A stretch of DNA of 20,388 bases, from contig USJN01000004.1 of assembly GCA_900554945.1 (NCBI GenBank), forward strand, positions 1 through 20,388. Reading direction: 5' to 3'. A program made the position numbers and the translations under genes. A model generated the notes under the pieces. It made no database searches. It saw only the letters and a program-made list of their open reading frames with translations, and was not told the origin of the DNA. Positions 14,801 through 20,388 of the stretch are shown here, piece after piece. The first letter of the stretch is position 1; the number at the start of each line of letters is the position of its first letter. The DNA is from an uncultured Coriobacteriaceae bacterium (GTDB lineage: Bacteria; Actinomycetota; Coriobacteriia; Coriobacteriales; Eggerthellaceae).

Positions 14801-14828
14801 CCCCTTAAGGCGCAGGAAGCTTATCTTC

Positions 14829-14913
14829 GCGCGCGCCCGGCCTTTGTGCGAGCAGCCGGCCCTTGCGCGCGCCCGGCGCCTCACGAGTACGCGACGCCTT
14901 GCAAGCAGCCGGC
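14829..14913. repeat. GC-rich imperfect repeats in the ABC transporter/htrA spacer
   Basis: GCGCGCGCCCGGC occurs at 14829-14841 and 14865-14877, and AGCAGCCGGC at 14851-14860 and 14904-14913. This suggests two imperfect copies of a unit of about 40-50 bp with an insertion in the second. With the long dyad at 14911-14947, they fill most of the gene-free stretch 14681-14966. No reading frame in it looks like a gene. Confidence 0.45.
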
Positions 14914-14947
14914 GCCCGCAAGCAACTTCGAGCCGCTTGCGGGCGCC
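14911..14947 (-). terminator. Long perfect hairpin after the ABC transporter operon
   Basis: GGCGCCCGCAAGC (14911-14923) and GCTTGCGGGCGCC (14935-14947) form a perfect 13-bp stem with an 11-nt loop, 19 bp beyond the stop of the ATPase gene. No T-run follows on the minus strand. It may end transcription in a Rho-dependent or weak manner, or define the mRNA 3' end by processing. Confidence 0.55.
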
Positions 14948-14966
14948 TGACAGTCTCGCGACTTCC

Positions 14967-15743
14967 CTATCCCTGCTGGTACTGGCTTAAGAACGCGCGC
15001 GTGCGCTCCTGCTGCGGGTTGTTGATCACGTCCATGGCGCGGCCTTCCTCAACCACCAGGCCCTCGTCCATGAAGATGATGCGGTCCGCCACATCGCGGG
15101 CGAAAGTCATCTCGTGCGTCACGATGACCATGGTCATGCGCTCAGCAGCCAGGTCGCGGATGACTTTGAGCACGTCGCGCGTGAGCTCGGGGTCAAGCGC
15201 GCTCGTCGGCTCGTCGAAGAAAAGCACCTCAGGATCCATCGCAAGCGCACGGGCGATCGCGACGCGCTGCTGCTGACCGCCGGAAAGCTCGCAGGGAACC
15301 ATGTCCTCCTTGTCGGCGAGGCCCATCTTCGCGAGCAGCTCGCGCCCGCGCTCGAGCGCCTCTGCGCGCGGACGCTTCTGCACGCTGACCGGCGCGTCGG
15401 TGACGTTTTTGATCACCGAATAGTGCGGGAACAGATTGAAATTCTGGAACACCAGGCCAAAGCGCGATTTCGCCCGCTTCATCTCATCCTTGCCGCCATA
15501 GACGGCATGCCCCGCCCCGTTATCTTCAGCCACGGGCAAATCGCCGTAGGAAAGCGACCCAGCATCGAGCGTCTCGAGCAGCGTCATGCATCGCAGAAGC
15601 GTCGACTTGCCGCCTCCCGACGGGCCGATGATGGCGACGACCTCGCCTTTGCGGACCTCGAGCGAGATGTCTTTGAGCACCGCGACATCGCCAAAGCTCT
15701 TCTTACCGTGCTCGAGCTTTACCAGCACATTATCTTCAGGCAT
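14967..15743 (-). CDS. Polar amino-acid ABC transporter ATP-binding protein
   Basis: A 258-residue cytosolic ATPase of the GlnQ/HisP/ArtP class that powers amino-acid uptake. Walker A is GPSGGGKST (40-48), the Q-loop Gln is at 100, the signature is LSGGQQQR (153-160), Walker B with catalytic Glu is VLFFDEPTSALD (173-184), and the switch His is at 210. Residues about 70-92 hold a longer loop than usual between Walker A and the Q-loop (AEDNGAGHAVYGGKDE). A TTG two codons upstream could extend the frame, but GGTGAGG seven bases before the ATG at 15743 fits that start better. It follows the permease gene by 24 bp. The substrate cannot be assigned. Confidence 0.94.
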   Translation of the reverse strand: MPEDNVLVKLEHGKKSFGDVAVLKDISLEVRKGEVVAIIGPSGGGKSTLLRCMTLLETLDAGSLSYGDLPVAEDNGAGHAVYGGKDEMKRAKSRFGLVFQNFNLFPHYSVIKNVTDAPVSVQKRPRAEALERGRELLAKMGLADKEDMVPCELSGGQQQRVAIARALAMDPEVLFFDEPTSALDPELTRDVLKVIRDLAAERMTMVIVTHEMTFARDVADRIIFMDEGLVVEEGRAMDVINNPQQERTRAFLSQYQQG

Positions 15744-15767
15744 TGCCAAACCTCACCTTCCCAACGG

Positions 15768-16421
15768 CTAATCGTGGTAGTAACCCATCTTCTTCTCGAC
15801 GCGCCCGAGAACCACTTCCACGACAAAATTGAATACCCAGTAGAAAACCGCTGCGAACACGAAGGGCAGCATGCTCACCTGAGAGGCGACGAGCGCCTTC
15901 GCCGTCGAGAACATCTCCGCCACGCCGATAGCGAACGCGAGCGACGTGTCTTTCACCAACGTGATGATTTCGTTGCCCATAGCGGGAAGAATCCTCTTAA
16001 TCACCTGGGGCAGCACGATTTTCATAAACGTCTGGAGACGCGAGTAGCCCAAGACCTCGGCGGCCTCGTACTGTCCGCGCGGAATCGACTGGATGCCGCT
16101 GCGGTAAATCTCGGCGAAGTAGGCCGCGTAGTTGATGATGAACGCGACGATCGTGGCGGAGAACTTCGACTCCATGCTCAGAGGAATTCCGAAGATATAA
16201 TAGGGAGCGAAGTAAATGAAGAACATCTGCAGCATGAGCGGGGTTCCGCGCATGACGGAAATGTAGAACTTCATGATCCAGGCAATCGGCTTCACGCGGC
16301 TCATGCGCGCAAGCGCCACCACCACGCCAAGCGGCAGCGACCCCACCAGCGTCAGGAAGAATATCTGCAAAGTAACGCCAAAGCCCTGCCCGAGCATGGA
16401 AAGCATGGTTCCAATTTCCAC
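15768..16421 (-). CDS. Polar amino-acid ABC transporter permease
   Basis: A 217-residue inner-membrane permease of the His/Glu/Gln/Arg family. The N-terminal helix is followed by the typical TLVGSLPLGVVVALAR segment, RGTPLMLQMFFIYF (about 59-72) and the EAA loop EAAEVLGYSRLQTFMKIVLP, which docks on the ATPase. The start is a GTG at 16421 with GAGG five bases upstream. It is the only permease gene in the operon, so a homodimer is the simplest model. It lies between the binding-protein gene (108-bp gap with a strong hairpin) and the ATPase gene (24-bp gap). Confidence 0.94.
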   Translation of the reverse strand: MEIGTMLSMLGQGFGVTLQIFFLTLVGSLPLGVVVALARMSRVKPIAWIMKFYISVMRGTPLMLQMFFIYFAPYYIFGIPLSMESKFSATIVAFIINYAAYFAEIYRSGIQSIPRGQYEAAEVLGYSRLQTFMKIVLPQVIKRILPAMGNEIITLVKDTSLAFAIGVAEMFSTAKALVASQVSMLPFVFAAVFYWVFNFVVEVVLGRVEKKMGYYHD

Positions 16422-16446
16422 GGCAACCTCTTTCTTATTGCAACAC

Positions 16447-16478
16447 GAATCGCGGACAGGTTGCCCCGTCCGCGATTC
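16447..16478 (-). other. 11-bp perfect hairpin between binding-protein and permease genes
   Basis: GAATCGCGGAC (16447-16457) and GTCCGCGATTC (16468-16478) form a perfect stem with a 10-nt loop in the 108-bp gap of the operon. On the minus strand no T-run follows. Such intercistronic hairpins often stabilise the upstream mRNA and let the binding protein be made in excess. Here that role is inferred from position. Confidence 0.6.
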
Positions 16479-16529
16479 TCTTCTGCCTACAGGAGGTTAT
16501 ACCCGCAAGCAAACTAACTTATCGACTGG

Positions 16530-17372
16530 CTATTTGAGGATCCAGTTCGTGTAGGACAGACCGTACTCTGCGTACTTCTCGCACAGCTTCTCGACGGTGC
16601 CGTCCTCATTCATCTCCTTGAGCGTCTTGGTGATCGCGTCGGCAAGCTCGGTGTTACCCTTCTTCACGCCGACCGCATAGTGCTCGTCGGAGAGGTCCTC
16701 GGGAAGCTGGGCGTAGGCATCGGGCTTGGCGCTCATCTGGTACTGCGCGATGGAGAGATCGCAGGCCACGGCGTCGACGGCGCCGGACTCGAGCTGCATG
16801 AAGGCGGTGTTGTACTCGCCGATGGTCTCGAGCGAGGCGAAGGTGGCTTTAAGGTCAACCTTGGTCGCCTCGTCGCCCGCGAGCACGTCGTAGGCGGCCG
16901 AGTCGGTCTGCGTGATGACGTTCTTGCCGGCAAGATCGGCGAGGCTCTCGATGCCGCTACCCTTCTTCACGACGATGACCTGGGCATTCAGCATGTACGG
17001 ATCGGAGAAGGTGTAGTCGTTCTCGCGGCCTTCCATGGTGAAGCCGTTCCAGATGCAGGTGATGGCGCCGGAGTTGAGGAGCGTGTCCTTCGCGTCCCAA
17101 TCGATGGGCTCGAGCTGGATGTCCCAACCGTTGCGGCTGGCTACCTCGGCAGCGAGGTCAAGGTCGAAACCGGTGAAGTTGCCGTCGTTGCCGACGAAAC
17201 CGTACGGCGGATACGACTGGTCGAAGCCGACGATGAGCGTCGTCTTGTCCGAGCTGGTCGCAGCCGCGTCTTTCTTGTCGTTCGAAACGTTGTTGGAGGA
17301 GCAACCGGCCAGCATGCACGCCGCCAAGGCGAGGGCGCATACCGCTGCTGCCATTACCTTCAGTTTCTTCAT
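16530..17372 (-). CDS. Amino-acid ABC transporter substrate-binding lipoprotein
   Basis: A 280-residue family-3 solute-binding protein. The lipoprotein signal MKKLKVMAAAV leads to the lipobox LAGC, with Cys24 the likely lipidated residue, so the protein is tethered to the outer face of the membrane. A polar Asn/Ser/Asp/Lys linker precedes the two-lobed domain, which begins at TLIVGFDQSYPPYGF, followed by GFDLDLAAEVA and the CIWNGFTMEGRE ligand loop. These features suit polar amino acids, but the exact ligand is unknown. The ATG at 17372 with GGAAGGAA six bases upstream fixes the start; a longer open frame to 17714 has no signal or site. It is the first gene of the importer operon. Confidence 0.94.
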   Translation of the reverse strand: MKKLKVMAAAVCALALAACMLAGCSSNNVSNDKKDAAATSSDKTTLIVGFDQSYPPYGFVGNDGNFTGFDLDLAAEVASRNGWDIQLEPIDWDAKDTLLNSGAITCIWNGFTMEGRENDYTFSDPYMLNAQVIVVKKGSGIESLADLAGKNVITQTDSAAYDVLAGDEATKVDLKATFASLETIGEYNTAFMQLESGAVDAVACDLSIAQYQMSAKPDAYAQLPEDLSDEHYAVGVKKGNTELADAITKTLKEMNEDGTVEKLCEKYAEYGLSYTNWILK

Positions 17373-17439
17373 GAGATTCCTTCCTTCGCACACCGCGCTC
17401 ACTCGTCGCGCACGGTGCCCTTCCCTGTTTGTGCTACTG

Positions 17440-17459
17440 CACTTTACTGCGCTAAAGTG
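17440..17459. promoter_or_regulatory. Dyad CACTTTA-N6-TAAAGTG at the importer transcription start
   Basis: A perfect 7-bp inverted repeat with a 6-bp spacer (CTGCGC) spans about +1 to +20 relative to the start predicted from the -10 box at 17465-17470. This position suits a repressor operator. In RNA it could also form a small 5' hairpin. Confidence 0.5.
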
Positions 17460-17464
17460 TTGCC

Positions 17465-17473
17465 AGTATACCA
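17465..17473 (-). promoter_or_regulatory. Extended -10 promoter of the importer operon
   Basis: The minus strand reads TGGTATACT, an extended -10 (TG-N-TATACT) about 93 bp upstream of the ATG at 17372. A weak TTGCGC lies 19 bp further upstream. Just beyond that, a short dyad GGTCG-N8-CGACC (17498-17515) with an AT-rich centre could bind a regulator. Confidence 0.6.
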
Positions 17474-17545
17474 CAGATACCCATCCGTCGCGCAAGCGGT
17501 CGAAATAATACGACCACAGGAGAGGCCGGCCGTAGGCGGCACGCG

Positions 17546-18718
17546 CTATCGGCCCGTCGACTTCAGGCGCGAGAGCAGGCTTCCGCGCGCCGGCGGATCG
17601 GGGAGATGGATAAGCCGCGGCTCGAAGTCGAAGAGCTCGGAGGTGGCGATCACGTCGGAGACCGTAATGCACTTCTGCAGGCAGGTGTCGGCGCACAGAT
17701 TGCATTGCACGCATTCCATCAGCTGGAACTCCAAGTAGCTGCCCTCTCCCGAAGCGGGCTTCTCCTCGCTTTTCTTAAGGGCCCCCGTCGGGCAGAACAC
17801 GGTGCACATCCCGCACGCGCGGCACTTCGACTCGTCGATCGACACGTTACCGAACAGGCGCGTCTCGATTTCGGGAACGACGCTCTGACCGATTGCGTCC
17901 ATCGCGTCGAGTGTGTTCATTCGCCGCGAAGGCTCGAATTGCGGCAGCCCACCGTCCTTGTCGGGGCGAAGCAGCTCGCGAAGGTTCAGCTCCTTCTTCT
18001 CATTCTGTTTGCCGAGCGTCTCGTCGAGCGCCTTCTCCGTCGCGACCTTCACGGCGTCTTTCGCCATACCGCCCGCCTGCGAGAAGAACCCGCGGCGCGC
18101 CGCGGCGAACGACTTGCGCCCGCTCGTCTCGATCGCCTCGGGCGGAAACTCCGAGGCGCGGCGAACGCGAACGCTCGACCCCTGCGCCGCGAGCAAAGAG
18201 TTCGCCGACTCAACCGTCGCCGTGACGCCCTCGCTCGTACCGCCGAACTTGCAAGTCGAACACGTTCCGTCGACGAGCACCACATCGCCCACACCGTGGG
18301 AGGCAAGCTGTAAAAGGAGGCTTTCCTCCATGCGCGCAAGGCAGGGGACGGACACATATTTGTCGGGATCGCCCTCTCGACGCGCGGCCATGCGGGCACA
18401 TGCGAATACGGAGAGGTTGCCGCCGAGCGCACGCGTAGCCTCGGCGGCAGCACTGGCGAGCTCAACATCGGTAGGCTCGACGGGAACGAGCGCCTCGGTG
18501 GGGCAGACAACCGTGCAAGCGCCGCAGGAAACGCAGGCCTCCGCGTCGATCTTCACGCTGTTGTCGCCGACCGAGATTGCGTCCGCGACGCATGCTTCGA
18601 TGCATTTGCGACACGACGAATGGCGGTTACGCACCGCCACGCAACGCTTCTCGACCACGAGGACCGATTTGCCCCCCAGCGCCTCGGCAACATCGGCTAT
18701 GTCAGAAAGGTTCGGCAT
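17546..18718 (-). CDS. Multi-cluster 4Fe-4S ferredoxin-type protein with FlpD-like middle
   Basis: A 390-residue soluble iron-sulfur protein, probably an electron carrier or scaffold. The N-terminal dicluster region has Cys36/39/43 and Cys62/65/68/72. The first motif lacks the leading Cys of CxxCxxCxxxC and has His33 there. Residues 101-160 carry Cys107, Cys126, Cys153 and Cys156 in a context (VPCLARMEES, then GTCSTCKFGG) reminiscent of the FlpD/MvhD hydrogenase iron-sulfur subunit. A charged linker (about 200-290) leads to a C-terminal dicluster, Cys299/302/305/309 and Cys336/339/342/346, plus Cys350. No signal peptide is seen. The ATG at 18718 follows the mobB-mobA stop by 65 bp, so the two are probably co-transcribed, pointing to molybdoenzyme electron transfer. 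The exact partner is unknown. Confidence 0.85.
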   Translation of the reverse strand: MPNLSDIADVAEALGGKSVLVVEKRCVAVRNRHSSCRKCIEACVADAISVGDNSVKIDAEACVSCGACTVVCPTEALVPVEPTDVELASAAAEATRALGGNLSVFACARMAARREGDPDKYVSVPCLARMEESLLLQLASHGVGDVVLVDGTCSTCKFGGTSEGVTATVESANSLLAAQGSSVRVRRASEFPPEAIETSGRKSFAAARRGFFSQAGGMAKDAVKVATEKALDETLGKQNEKKELNLRELLRPDKDGGLPQFEPSRRMNTLDAMDAIGQSVVPEIETRLFGNVSIDESKCRACGMCTVFCPTGALKKSEEKPASGEGSYLEFQLMECVQCNLCADTCLQKCITVSDVIATSELFDFEPRLIHLPDPPARGSLLSRLKSTGR

Positions 18719-18741
18719 TTTGGGATCACTGCCTTTCGCGG

Positions 18742-18762
18742 GCCTCGCACCTGCGGCGAGGC
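18742..18762 (-). other. Small hairpin between mobB-mobA and the ferredoxin gene
   Basis: GCCTCGC (18742-18748) and GCGAGGC (18756-18762) form a perfect 7-bp stem with a 7-nt loop in the 65-bp spacer. No T-run follows, so read-through into the ferredoxin gene is expected. Confidence 0.3.
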
Positions 18763-18783
18763 GCCATCCCCTCGATGGAGAGC

Positions 18784-20166
18784 CTAGCCCTCCATCACCA
18801 TGTCTTCGAGCGCATGCAGCTCATCGGGCGTGTTCGCGTTAATGAAACAACCGCCCATCGGCTCCGCCTCGAGCACCTTACTTTGCGGGAACTCGTGAAC
18901 AACCACGGAGTCGTCCCCAAAAAACGACTGGGCGCGCTTCTCGCCGCGATCGAGCGCACGGCGCACGGCGGGCAGGCACTCCATGCGACGGTACATCGCG
19001 TGGAAGGGCTCGAAACCGTGCTTGTTCACAGGGACGACCACGTCGGCCCCGGTCTGGTTCATGCACAGCGCCTCGGCGACCACGAGGGCGCCCGACGCGA
19101 ACACCATGTCGCACGCCACGATAGCGACGTAGGGGTTGCGCGCGGCTTGGAGCGCCGTGTACAGACCCGGCAGAGCACCGCGACTCGAGAAGATATCGCA
19201 CACAAGCTGGATATTGAGCTGCGGGAACTCCTGGTGCAAAAACGTCAAGTTGTCGGGCTCGTTGGTCGTGATGACTAAGTCGTCAGCCACGGGGCTTAGC
19301 CGCTCGATCAGACGGCAGATGAGCGGACGGCCCAAAAACGGGACCGTCGCCTTGCTGCGGCCCATGCGCCGGCTCTCGCCGCCTGCCTGGATGACCACCG
19401 TCACGCGCGGTCGCACGAAATGGGATTCCACGAAATCGGCGAGGACAACCGTGTCGTTAAGGTCGAACGCGGGGATGCCGTAAATCGCCGCAGCCTCGAT
19501 TGCGCGGGGAATATCGGTCACAATGGCGACGGTGTTCACGCCGGGCATCTTGCGCACAAGGTCGGGGTGGACGCCATCTTCCTCATCCGCAGCCGCCGGC
19601 TCGCCGGGGGCTTCGTCCGCAGATGACTGCGCGGCGCGGTCCCCGTCGTTGCGAAGGTCGTCGTCCAAAGACTCTTCCGCGCCCTCGATGCGCTCGCCCT
19701 CGGGCGTGAAAAGGCATTTCGCAATCTGGGTGAAGTCGGTCCCAAGCGCCCAGCCTCGCTCCGCGCCCAAGGCAAACGCCTCAGCGACGCGCTGGTCCGC
19801 CTCGTTTCCCGAACGCATGAGCTCGATGGTCGGCAGGCCGCTTTTGCGATAACCCTCCACGACGACGATATCGTGGCCTGGCATGCTTCGCACGATATCG
19901 GAGCATTCCGCCTCGCCCTTGAGCGTCTTCATGCGGGCGATCTGCCCCGGCGCTGCGATGACAGTCTCCGAAGCGCCCGCTTCACGATGGCGGTAGGAAT
20001 CCTTGCCCGGATAGTCGATATCGAAGCCCTTGTGGCTGTGATGTTTCACGCTTCCCACGTCGTGGCCCCGGGCAACAAGCTCTTCGATAAGCTTCACGAT
20101 GAGGGTCGTTTTCCCCGAATTGTGGCGCCCGACGATCGAGACTGCCGGGCTCGGCACGTTGACCAT
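18784..20166 (-). CDS. MobB-MobA fusion: molybdenum cofactor guanylyltransferase
   Basis: A 460-residue fusion. The N-terminal MobB part has the P-loop GRHNSGKT (13-20), KHHSHKGFDIDYPGKDSYRHREAGA (given as 41-65; core HHSHKGFDID) and VVVEGYRKSGLPTIEL. Its final segment, about 206-250, ends in the MobB-like pattern IPAFDLND and LADFV. Between them lies an acidic, low-complexity insert (about 157-204). The C-terminal MobA part (about 254-460) opens with QAGGESRRMGRSK (260-272), the nucleotide-binding signature, and has ACDMVF in place of the usual CDMP. MobA links GMP to molybdopterin to give the bis-MGD cofactor, and MobB is an accessory GTPase-like partner. The ATG at 20166 has GGGAGA six bases upstream. 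It is the first gene of a pair with the iron-sulfur protein gene. Confidence 0.92.
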   Translation of the reverse strand: MVNVPSPAVSIVGRHNSGKTTLIVKLIEELVARGHDVGSVKHHSHKGFDIDYPGKDSYRHREAGASETVIAAPGQIARMKTLKGEAECSDIVRSMPGHDIVVVEGYRKSGLPTIELMRSGNEADQRVAEAFALGAERGWALGTDFTQIAKCLFTPEGERIEGAEESLDDDLRNDGDRAAQSSADEAPGEPAAADEEDGVHPDLVRKMPGVNTVAIVTDIPRAIEAAAIYGIPAFDLNDTVVLADFVESHFVRPRVTVVIQAGGESRRMGRSKATVPFLGRPLICRLIERLSPVADDLVITTNEPDNLTFLHQEFPQLNIQLVCDIFSSRGALPGLYTALQAARNPYVAIVACDMVFASGALVVAEALCMNQTGADVVVPVNKHGFEPFHAMYRRMECLPAVRRALDRGEKRAQSFFGDDSVVVHEFPQSKVLEAEPMGGCFINANTPDELHALEDMVMEG

Positions 20167-20199
20167 TGAGATTCTCCCGTCTTTATTCCGTAAGGCGAA

Positions 20200-20208
20200 A
20201 GTATATCA
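20200..20208 (-). promoter_or_regulatory. Extended -10 promoter of mobB-mobA
   Basis: The minus strand reads TGATATACT, an extended -10 (TG-N-TATACT) about 35 bp upstream of the ATG at 20166. No -35 hexamer is evident. The rest of the gene-free end of the window (20209-20388) shows only the imperfect dyad listed separately and no gene. Confidence 0.6.
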
Positions 20209-20230
20209 CTGAAGGGAGCGGCAAGGAGTA

Positions 20231-20252
20231 TGCACCTCGCCTGGCAAGTGCA
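20231..20252. promoter_or_regulatory. Imperfect dyad upstream of the mobB-mobA promoter
   Basis: TGCAC at 20231-20235 and GTGCA at 20248-20252 form the outer arms of a 22-bp imperfect inverted repeat whose inner parts (CTCGCC, GGCAAG) pair with one mismatch. It lies about 25-45 bp upstream of the extended -10, where an activator could act on a promoter lacking a -35. No known operator is recognised. Confidence 0.3.
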
Positions 20253-20388
20253 CGCACTTCGATCTATTCGTCCGATTTTCACCATCCCCAGAGGCTGAGC
20301 GGGGTACCAATCGCGCAATCGCACGAGGTGAGGCGCATCACTCAAGCAGGATGAAAAGAGTCGCGCGCATTCGGTCAAATGATGCTAT

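Noticed and set aside
15114..16517. 467-codon plus-strand frame opposite the ABC transporter genes
   Set aside because: It spans two real genes and their spacer, lacks any domain and has shadow-type composition.
20209..20388. Possible Moco riboswitch upstream of mobB-mobA
   Set aside because: The best promoter (20200-20208) lies downstream of this sequence, so it would not be in the mRNA, and I could not fit the conserved Moco RNA core.

Overview
This window looks like a chromosomal segment of a high-GC anaerobic actinobacterium, most likely class Coriobacteriia and probably Eggerthellaceae. That placement is inferred from the GC-rich coding style, a DUF11-repeat surface protein with a variant sortase signal, the molybdenum-cofactor and ferredoxin gene pair, and protein character. 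No rRNA or other marker gene is present to prove it. I saw no tRNA, rRNA, CRISPR array, insertion sequence or phage gene.

Layout. All confident genes except one surface-protein gene and its mini-ORF lie on the minus strand. From right to left, in the direction of transcription: (a) 20166-17546, a MobB-MobA fusion followed by a multi-cluster iron-sulfur protein, which together suggest support for molybdoenzymes and their electron transfer. (b) 17372-14967, a complete polar amino-acid ABC importer (lipoprotein, permease, ATPase) with an extended -10 promoter and a dyad at the predicted start site. (c) 14680-13103, a membrane-anchored HtrA-like serine protease with its own terminator. (d) 12926-8522, the conserved housekeeping run pyrH, frr, uppS, cdsA, dxr, covering UMP phosphorylation, ribosome recycling, undecaprenyl-diphosphate synthesis, CDP-diacylglycerol synthesis and the MEP pathway. 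(e) 8452-3766 on the plus strand, a 1547-residue cell-wall protein gene preceded by an overlapping 16-codon mini-ORF. (f) 3346-123, an RseP-like intramembrane protease, a HAD phosphatase and a PF06541 membrane protein.

How the parts fit. In many bacteria dxr is followed directly by rseP in the pyrH-frr-uppS-cdsA-dxr cluster. Here the two are separated by a 4.6-kb surface-protein gene on the opposite strand, and rseP has acquired its own TATAAT box. This looks like an accessory cell-surface gene that split an ancestral operon. The rseP product is itself odd: it has no room for a PDZ domain and carries an apparent winged-helix module on the predicted cytoplasmic side.

The most unusual items are the winged-helix site-2 protease, the split dxr/rseP locus with its overlapping mini-ORF, the cysteine-asymmetric DUF11 protein with an LGKTGD signal, the MobB-MobA fusion with an acidic insert inside MobB, and the iron-sulfur protein whose first cluster has His where Cys is expected.
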